This document shows, one piece after another, positions 7,216-11,829 of a stretch of DNA of 11,829 bases. Position 1 is the first letter of the stretch. Each line of letters opens with the position of its first letter. A model generated the notes under the pieces. That model did no database searches. It had not been told where the DNA came from and saw only the letters and a program-made list of their open reading frames with translations. The translations under genes and the position numbers were made by a program. Source of the DNA: Alphaproteobacteria bacterium (GTDB lineage Bacteria; Pseudomonadota; Alphaproteobacteria; UBA6615); contig JABDJY010000324.1 of NCBI GenBank assembly GCA_013003285.1, positions 1 to 11,829 of the forward strand, written 5' to 3'.

Positions 7216-7722
7216 ATGAGCAGCGGTGATTCGAATAATGTCGTAACCCATGCGGCGCCCTTGGCGCTTCATCGCGAATCCGTGGACCCGGGCTGGATCG
7301 ACTATAACGGCCATATGAACCTGGCCTATTATATGCTGGCCTTCGATCATGCGACCGACGCTTTCTTCGACTATATCGGTCTGGGTGCGGCCTATCTGAA
7401 GGCCAATAATTGTTCGACCTTCACCCTCGAGGCGCACATCACCTATGACCGCGAATTGATGTCCGGCGACCCCATGCGCTTCGAAACGCAGCTTCTCGAC
7501 CACGACGCCAAACGGTTACATTATATGCATATGATGTTTCACGCGGAGGAAGGCTACTTGGCGTCGACCAACGAATTGATTAGCCTGCATGTGGACATGA
7601 CCGCGCGGCGGTCATCGCCGATGCCGCAGCCGGTGGTCGGGCTGCTCGACCAGGTGGCCGCCGCTCATAGCGCATTGGCGCGCCCGCCGCAGTCGGGAAG
7701 GGTGATCTCCCTTGGCCGCTAG
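7216..7722 (+). CDS. Hot-dog-fold acyl-CoA thioesterase, betainyl-CoA thioesterase-like
   Basis: A 168-residue thioesterase of the 4-hydroxybenzoyl-CoA/YbgC hot-dog type, hydrolysing an acyl-CoA to free acid and CoA. The signature WIDYNGHMNLAYY lies at 27-39, with Asp29 in the catalytic aspartate position. FDHATDAFFDYIG follows at 43-55, then GDP at 84-86 and LISLHVDM at 121-128. This pattern resembles the betainyl-CoA thioesterases of carnitine catabolism (CdhB type). No carnitine dehydrogenase or beta-keto-acid cleavage enzyme is present in the window, so the substrate is uncertain. The ATG at 7216 is preferred; an in-frame ATG at 7162 would add 18 residues lacking family character. Its 3' end overlaps the SprT-like gene by 11 bp, so the two are probably cotranscribed. 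Confidence 0.88.
   Translation: MSSGDSNNVVTHAAPLALHRESVDPGWIDYNGHMNLAYYMLAFDHATDAFFDYIGLGAAYLKANNCSTFTLEAHITYDRELMSGDPMRFETQLLDHDAKRLHYMHMMFHAEEGYLASTNELISLHVDMTARRSSPMPQPVVGLLDQVAAAHSALARPPQSGRVISLGR
7698..7704 (+). promoter_or_regulatory. Ribosome binding site (AAGGGTG) supporting a TTG start
   Basis: AAGGGTG ends 7 nt before the TTG at 7712, inside the 3' end of the thioesterase gene. It supports the TTG as the SprT-like start and implies translational coupling. The alternative GTG at 7820 would remove the basic N-terminal extension. Confidence 0.5.
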
Positions 7723-8326
7723 CACGATAAATTCCGCCTTCGGGTCGCGGGGCCGCATTGCGCCGACCCGGAAATCGCCCCGGAAGTCGCCCAGTAGGTC
7801 GCCACGGACGCTGGGCTCGGTGCGCGAGATGGCGGCCGATTGGGGGCTGACCGAGCGGTTGGAGCATGCCGCGGCGTTAGGGCCGGCCTTCCGCGAAATG
7901 CTTGATTGCGGCGTCGAGATTAGCCGGCGCGCCAAGACCCTGGCCGGCGCGGCCTATACCGACGAGCGGCGCATCGTGCTGAACGTGGCGCTGCTCGAAC
8001 AGGGCCGCGAGAGCGACCGGGATGCCACCTTCCTACACGAATGCGCACATATTCTGGCCGACCTGTTCCATGGCCGGCCTTGCAAGCACAGCGAGGCCTG
8101 GCGCGAAGTGATGAAGCTGCTCGGCGAGAAGCCCGCCGTGCGTCACGATCTCTCCTATCTATCGCGCGCCGCCCATGCGGTGGTTACCTGGCAATGTCAG
8201 AACTGCGACGACGAATATCATTTCGTGCGGCGGCCCCGGCGGCGGCCGAGCAGTTGCTATTGCCGAACCTGCGGACCCGAGATAGGGCTGCTTCGAGTGG
8301 TGTACAAAAATGACGACGAGTCCTGA
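7712..8326 (+). CDS. SprT-like zinc metalloprotease with basic N-terminal extension
   Basis: A 204-residue SprT-family protein. The family includes bacterial SprT and eukaryotic Spartan/SPRTN, a protease that removes DNA-protein crosslinks. The zinc site is His109-Glu110-x-x-His113 (HECAH) with a third ligand His126 (KHSEAW). A C-terminal zinc ribbon follows: Cys162-x2-Cys165 and Cys184-x2-Cys187, with an extra Cys182. Arg-rich residues (RRPRRR, 173-178) lie inside the ribbon, consistent with DNA contact. The N-terminal ~37 residues are a basic, Ser/Pro-rich extension with three (R/S)(K/R)SP units at 20-31, encoded by 12-bp tandem repeats; this tail is outside the usual domain. The start is a TTG with a good ribosome binding site. 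The gene overlaps the thioesterase by 11 bp and the next gene by 17 bp. Proteolysis of crosslinked proteins is inferred from the family only. Confidence 0.9.
   Translation: MAASTINSAFGSRGRIAPTRKSPRKSPSRSPRTLGSVREMAADWGLTERLEHAAALGPAFREMLDCGVEISRRAKTLAGAAYTDERRIVLNVALLEQGRESDRDATFLHECAHILADLFHGRPCKHSEAWREVMKLLGEKPAVRHDLSYLSRAAHAVVTWQCQNCDDEYHFVRRPRRRPSSCYCRTCGPEIGLLRVVYKNDDES
7769..7804 (+). repeat. Three 12-bp tandem repeats in the SprT-like N-terminus
   Basis: Units at 7769-7780, 7781-7792 and 7793-7804 share the core (G)GAARTCGCCC. The first two differ at one base and the third is diverged. They encode RKSP, RKSP and SRSP. Copy number may vary between strains, changing the length of the basic tail without a frameshift. 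Confidence 0.6.
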
Positions 8327-8924
8327 AGCGCGGAGCCGACCGGCGCCGACCGAGATACGGTTGGTGGTGTGGCAATTCGTGCGGGTTATGGTCCAGCTCG
8401 AGGCGGCGTCGCGCGCACGGGGCCGTCAAGGCGCGCCGACCCTCTACGGCGCGTGGCGGCCGGCCTGGCAGGAGATCGACCGCCGCCTGACCGAGGTCGG
8501 CAAGACCGACGCCAACGCTTTTTCCGAGCTGATGATGGAGCAGGAAGTAGTGCTGCAGTGCCGCACCCGCACACAGATAGGCGAGTTGTTGCGCACGCTG
8601 GAAAATGTCGTCAATCAGCTCAAGGCGGAAATAAAAGCCGCATCCGGCGATGCCCGCCGGCTGACCGATTTGCGGTTCGAGCGGACCGAGCTTGAAACAT
8701 TGAGCCGGCGCCTGCGCAAACTGTCTAGATCCGGCGCCAGCAGCGCCCCGCGTGCCAAGACGAAACCCACCGCCGGATCGAAGAGTACGCTTCGGCCGAA
8801 GGGGGCGGCACGGCCCAAAAGCACGGGGAAGCCAAAACCCAAGGGGGCGGCCAAATCGAAGACTGGTTCGGCCAAAGCAAAACCAAAGGCAAAACCTAAA
8901 GGGCGTCGTCCCGCGGCGCGCTAA
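8310..8924 (+). CDS. Small protein with histone-H1-like Lys/Ala/Pro tail
   Basis: A 204-residue protein of unrecognised family with two parts. Residues 1-140 are helical and charged (for example VWQFVRVMVQLEAASRA at 20-36 and, around 77-140, a probable coiled coil with ELMMEQEVVLQ, TRTQIGELLRTLENVVNQLK and LETLSRRLRKL). Residues 141-204 are a disordered basic tail of PKG, KPK and AKPK units typical of histone-H1-like and other nucleic-acid-binding bacterial tails. The tail is coded by imprecise GC-rich repeats such as AAGGGGGCGGC at 8799-8809 and 8841-8851. The ATG at 8310 overlaps the SprT-like stop by 17 bp, so the genes are probably coupled. A DNA-binding partner or recruiter for the protease is a reasonable guess, not shown. 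Its last 29 bp overlap the convergent gene on the other strand. Confidence 0.82.
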   Translation: MTTSPEARSRPAPTEIRLVVWQFVRVMVQLEAASRARGRQGAPTLYGAWRPAWQEIDRRLTEVGKTDANAFSELMMEQEVVLQCRTRTQIGELLRTLENVVNQLKAEIKAASGDARRLTDLRFERTELETLSRRLRKLSRSGASSAPRAKTKPTAGSKSTLRPKGAARPKSTGKPKPKGAAKSKTGSAKAKPKAKPKGRRPAAR

Positions 8925-9795
8925 TGGCCTTCGCAAAGAGGCGAATGGCTTCGTCGAGGTTACGGTCTCGGTCGGCGGTCTCGCGGGTCTCCTCGGCCAG
9001 CGGCGTCGCGGCCAGAAGGCGGAAAATATCGGCAGCGGCCTGATGGAAGCCCGGCGGTAAACCAGCGCCGTCGAACGTTGTGGCGATTTCCTCCATCTCG
9101 CCGATCCACCGCCCGGAATCGGTGGCTAGCCACGGCACCCGGTTTTCCATGCGCTTGAACGCGGCTTGCTGGCTCCCCGCCAACTCGGCCTTGAGCTCGT
9201 CATAGACCCCCAACTGGGTGCCGGCCAACAGCACCGCTGTGTCTAGGGTCATCGATCCCTTGGTGAGCGCCGCGTAACACATCTTCAAGGCCGAGGCGCG
9301 GCCGACCTCGTCTCCCAGCGACACGATGTTGAGTTCCGCGCCGCTGAGCGGCACAAGCTGGTCCGCCTCGGGGCCGCTGACATAGAGCCGCGGCGGGGCG
9401 GCGTGTCCCGGTGGCGGTCCGATAATGCCGCCATCCACATAGGCGGCTCCCACTGCGCCGATAATCTCGCCGATATTGCGGCTGGTCGCCGGCGCGATGG
9501 CGTTGCAATCGGCATAGAGCGGCGCAGCACCGGCCGATCGCATGGCCTCCGCGGCGGCAGTGGCAAACGCCGTTGCCGCGCTCGGCGGCATGATCGAGAG
9601 CACCAGGTCGGCTTCCGCGACCAGCGCTTCGATCGTACCGACATCTTCCAACCCACCGCGCGCGGCGAGCTCTCGGCTAAGGTCGCTGCGACCGGCCAGC
9701 GCGGTGATGACCCGGTAACCTGACTGTCCCAGGGCCCGCCCCACCGCATGGCCCATATCGCCTGGGCTCATAACGCCGATTGTCGAAATTGTCAT
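8896..9795 (-). CDS. 6-phosphogluconate dehydrogenase-like NAD(P) oxidoreductase with DUF1932-type C-terminus
   Basis: A 299-residue member of the beta-hydroxyacid dehydrogenase-like superfamily. The N-terminal Rossmann fold opens with TIGVMSPGDMGHAVG (5-19), a variant glycine-rich dinucleotide loop. DLVLSIMPP (63-71) and DGGIIGPPP (121-129) follow at the expected cofactor and substrate positions. Lys171 (ASALKMCYAALTKG) matches the catalytic lysine. The C-terminal helical part with QQAAFKRMENRVPW (209-222) fits the DUF1932 group, whose substrates are mostly unknown. Three in-frame starts lie at 9810 (GTG), 9801 and 9795. A perfect GGAGGT (9803-9808) sits 7 nt before 9795, so that ATG is chosen. 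The gene is divergent from the rhodanese across about 130 bp and convergent with the basic-tail gene, overlapping it by 29 bp. Confidence 0.9.
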   Translation of the reverse strand: MTISTIGVMSPGDMGHAVGRALGQSGYRVITALAGRSDLSRELAARGGLEDVGTIEALVAEADLVLSIMPPSAATAFATAAAEAMRSAGAAPLYADCNAIAPATSRNIGEIIGAVGAAYVDGGIIGPPPGHAAPPRLYVSGPEADQLVPLSGAELNIVSLGDEVGRASALKMCYAALTKGSMTLDTAVLLAGTQLGVYDELKAELAGSQQAAFKRMENRVPWLATDSGRWIGEMEEIATTFDGAGLPPGFHQAAADIFRLLAATPLAEETRETADRDRNLDEAIRLFAKAISAPRDDAL

Positions 9796-9925
9796 GACCA
9801 TCACCTCCACCTCGGCGCGTTGTCCGGCGCGCCATTGATTTTGCCCCGTCTGGCACGTTAACTAGCGCGGCAATTATAACGCCGGCGGCGCCGCTGCGGC
9901 GAATGTAAGCAGGAGAAAGTTGACC
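9796..9925. promoter_or_regulatory. Divergent promoter region between dehydrogenase and rhodanese
   Basis: The 130-bp gap must hold both promoters. TATAAT on the minus strand (9873-9878) and TATAAC on the plus strand (9875-9880) overlap as an almost palindromic AT island inside GC-rich DNA. Neither has a convincing -35 hexamer at 16-18 bp, so they may need an activator. GGAGGT (9803-9808, minus) and AGGAGA (9911-9916, plus) are the ribosome binding sites of the two genes. Confidence 0.4.
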
Positions 9926-10771
9926 ATGGCCACCGACAAGCTGGTCGAGCCGGAATGGCTGGAAGCCCATCTCGATGATCCCAATCTGCGGATCCTCGAA
10001 TTTAATTGGAACGCCACGGATTCCTACGACAAATGGCACATTCCCGGCGCCCAGGGCTGGTACTGGAAAGACTGGTGCTGGGACCACACTATGCGCGATT
10101 TCCCCACCCCGGAGGAATTCGCCAGGCGCTGCGCCGCGGCCGGTATTTCCAATGACACGCTGGTGGTTTGCTACGGCGATCCGCCCCAGTTCGGCACCTA
10201 TGGCTGGTGGGTGATGACCTATATGGGCCATGCCGACGTGCGCATTCTCAATGGTGGGCGGGTGCGCTGGGAAAATGAGGGCCGGCCCCAATCGACCGAA
10301 AATCCGTCGTTCGACGCCGGCGACTATACGCCCCATACCGGCCGCAACGACGCCATGCGCGCCAGCCGCGACGATGTGCTGGACCGCCTCGATGATGTCG
10401 CCGCCGGCGGTGAGACCGTGTTGCTCGATCACCGCTCGCCGGAGGAATTTAACGGCGAGCGGGTCAATATGATCGGCGTGCCCGATGTGGGTGCCGAGCG
10501 CGCCGGCCGCATTCCTGGCGCCAAGCATTTGTATTTCGACGATTTGTTGAACGAGGATATGAGCTTCAAATCGGCCGACGAATTGCGCGCCCTGTTCGAA
10601 GCGCGCGGGGCGACCGCCGATAAGGACGTGATTTCCTATTGCCGGCTCAGCCACCGGGCGACCCTGGCCTATTTTGCAATGACCGAGCTGTTGGGCTATG
10701 AGCGGGTTCGCAGCTATGACGGGTCGTGGACCGAGTGGGGCAGCATCGTCGGCGTTCCCATCGAACGCTAA
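9926..10771 (+). CDS. Tandem-domain rhodanese (thiosulfate/3-mercaptopyruvate sulfurtransferase)
   Basis: A 281-residue cytoplasmic sulfurtransferase with two rhodanese domains (about 5-125 and 145-280), the standard length for the family. It transfers a sulfane sulfur from thiosulfate or 3-mercaptopyruvate to an acceptor such as cyanide or a thiol, through a cysteine persulfide. The N-terminal domain has the family signature HIPGAQ (38-43) and is presumably inactive. The C-terminal domain has LLDHRSPEEF (166-175), RIPGAK (195-200) and the active-site loop CRLSHR with Cys239. The loop CRxxxR is closer to thiosulfate sulfurtransferases than to the CGSGVT loop of classic mercaptopyruvate enzymes, so donor preference is open. 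The ATG at 9926 is chosen over the TTG at 9920 because AGGAGA (9911-9916) is 9 nt away. An Old Yellow Enzyme gene follows after 40 bp, suggesting an operon. Confidence 0.93.
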   Translation: MATDKLVEPEWLEAHLDDPNLRILEFNWNATDSYDKWHIPGAQGWYWKDWCWDHTMRDFPTPEEFARRCAAAGISNDTLVVCYGDPPQFGTYGWWVMTYMGHADVRILNGGRVRWENEGRPQSTENPSFDAGDYTPHTGRNDAMRASRDDVLDRLDDVAAGGETVLLDHRSPEEFNGERVNMIGVPDVGAERAGRIPGAKHLYFDDLLNEDMSFKSADELRALFEARGATADKDVISYCRLSHRATLAYFAMTELLGYERVRSYDGSWTEWGSIVGVPIER

Positions 10772-10811
10772 TCCGGCTAAACCCAACCATCGCATATTTA
10801 CGGGGAACGAG

Positions 10812-11829
10812 ATGACATTAAGCGGACCAGGGGTCGATGCCCACCCGACCCTATTCTCACCGGGCAAGATTGCCGGTGTCGCCATGGCCAACCGGGCCGT
10901 CGTATCGCCGATGACGCGCACCAGCGCCACCGAAGCGGGTTTGGTGACCCAGCAGATGGCCGATTATTACGCCAGCTATGCGCGCGGCGGTTGGGGCCTG
11001 ATCATGACCGAGGGCACCTATATCGATTTTAAGTACAGCCAGGGCTACACCTTCCAGCCCGGCATCGCCGATGAGGCCCAGCAGGAGAGCTGGCGCAAGG
11101 TGGTCGACGCGGTTCATGCCGAGGGCGTGCCGATTTTCATGCAGATCTTCCATTGCGGTGCCATCAACCAGGGCAATTTCTGGGTCGAAGGATCGATCGC
11201 GCCCTCGGCGGTCCAGCCCAAGGGCGAGCAGATTCCGCGCTATCGCGGCGGTGCCGGCGGGTTCCAGACGCCGCGCGAGATCACCCGCGACGAAATGGTC
11301 GAAGTGGTGGCCTGTTATGGCGATGCGGCGCGCCGCGCCAGCGAAGTGGGCTTCGACGGGGTCGAAGTGCATGGCGCCAACGGCTATCTGCCCGACCAGT
11401 TCCTCACCGTTCACACCAATCTGCGCGACGACGAGTATAACGGGCCGATCGAAAACCGCGTGCGCTTCCACTGCGAGGTGATGCAGGCGGTGCGCGATGC
11501 GGTGCCCGACAAGCCGGTCGGCGTGCGTATCTCGCAGACCAAGGTCAATGATTTCGACTATGTCTGGCCCGGCGGCGACGACGACGCCAAGGTGGTGTTC
11601 TCGAAAATCGCCGAGACCGGCATCGATTTCTTCGATTGCAGCGCCCATTTGGGGGTGACGCCGGTGTTCGGCACCGAGCACAGCCTGTCCGGCTTGGCCA
11701 AGAAATATTCCGGTCTGCCAGTAATGTCTAATGGCAAGCTGCAGGATCCGGACATGGCCGAGCAGGCACTGCTCGACGGCGAGGGCGATTTCGTGTCGAT
11801 CGCCAAAGGCGCCTTGGCTGACCATAGCT
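10812..11829 (+). CDS. Old Yellow Enzyme family NADH:flavin oxidoreductase (partial, runs off right edge)
   Basis: 339 residues are visible from the ATG at 10812 (GGGGA at 10802-10806 ahead), with no stop before the edge. This is an FMN-dependent TIM-barrel ene-reductase of the OYE/2,4-dienoyl-CoA reductase/trimethylamine dehydrogenase group. Markers in order: VVSPMTR at 30-36 (FMN loop), GGWGLIMTEG at 59-68, QIFHCG at 111-116, the substrate-binding His187 and Asn190 (EVHGANGYLPDQF), ENRVRF at 214-219, and the FMN-phosphate segment SNGKLQDPD (306-314) with FVSIAKGALADH (327-338). Plain OYE enzymes end shortly after this point (about 350-370 aa). Members with an Fe-S cluster and a second flavin domain run to 650 aa or more. 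Which type this is cannot be told here. It likely shares a transcript with the rhodanese. The substrate is unknown. Confidence 0.92.
   Translation, partial: MTLSGPGVDAHPTLFSPGKIAGVAMANRAVVSPMTRTSATEAGLVTQQMADYYASYARGGWGLIMTEGTYIDFKYSQGYTFQPGIADEAQQESWRKVVDAVHAEGVPIFMQIFHCGAINQGNFWVEGSIAPSAVQPKGEQIPRYRGGAGGFQTPREITRDEMVEVVACYGDAARRASEVGFDGVEVHGANGYLPDQFLTVHTNLRDDEYNGPIENRVRFHCEVMQAVRDAVPDKPVGVRISQTKVNDFDYVWPGGDDDAKVVFSKIAETGIDFFDCSAHLGVTPVFGTEHSLSGLAKKYSGLPVMSNGKLQDPDMAEQALLDGEGDFVSIAKGALADHS

Noticed and set aside
9851..9866. TGGCAC...GC resembling a sigma54 -24/-12 promoter before the rhodanese
   Set aside because: The GC of the -12 element is one base out of register with the GG and the TTGC core is missing.
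9677..10930. 417-codon open frame on the minus strand opposite the rhodanese
   Set aside because: The plus strand encodes a complete rhodanese with active-site motifs. The antisense product has His/Gly/Ala-rich low-complexity composition typical of a GC-driven shadow frame.
10857..11825. 322-codon open frame on the minus strand opposite the Old Yellow Enzyme
   Set aside because: The plus frame carries all OYE motifs; the minus frame has no domain and the composition of a shadow ORF.

Overview
The window looks like a chromosomal segment of a GC-rich alphaproteobacterium, most likely Rhodospirillales-like. This is inferred from the strong G/C third-position preference from about position 1400 onward, from the mix of protein families, and from the scarcity of classical terminators. 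No rRNA, tRNA, insertion sequence, transposase or CRISPR array was seen. The leftmost ~1.2 kb is clearly more AT-rich and gene-poor, and reads like the edge of an accessory region.

Layout, left to right. (1) 1-629: a possible truncated 3' end of an unknown ORF, then a non-coding AT-rich stretch with a short direct repeat. (2) 630-1160: a small exported four-cysteine protein of unknown function. (3) 1446-2699: a CPA1/NhaP-type Na+(K+)/H+ antiporter. (4) 2751-4340: an enolase-superfamily enzyme of the muconate-lactonizing subgroup, 18 bp ahead of a RidA-family protein; the two probably form a small catabolic or amino-acid-derivative operon. (5) 4422-5899: a good sigma70-type promoter driving an unrecognised 350-aa cytoplasmic protein that is translationally coupled (TAATG) to a PilZ-domain protein, so a likely c-di-GMP-responsive pair. 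(6) 6025-7134: a secreted protein of unknown function. (7) 7216-8924: three overlapping genes, namely a hot-dog acyl-CoA thioesterase, a SprT-like zinc metalloprotease and a small protein with a histone-H1-like basic tail. (8) 8896-9795, minus strand: a 6-phosphogluconate-dehydrogenase-like NAD(P) oxidoreductase with a DUF1932-type C-terminus, convergent with and overlapping the basic-tail gene. (9) 9926-11829: divergent from it, a tandem-domain rhodanese followed by an Old Yellow Enzyme family oxidoreductase cut off by the window edge.

Most of the window is ordinary core metabolism and stress physiology. The parts least explained by known biology are the 350-aa protein coupled to PilZ, the SprT-like/basic-tail pair, and the two exported proteins. 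No multi-gene system could be demonstrated from sequence alone; the PilZ-coupled pair is the best candidate for something undescribed.
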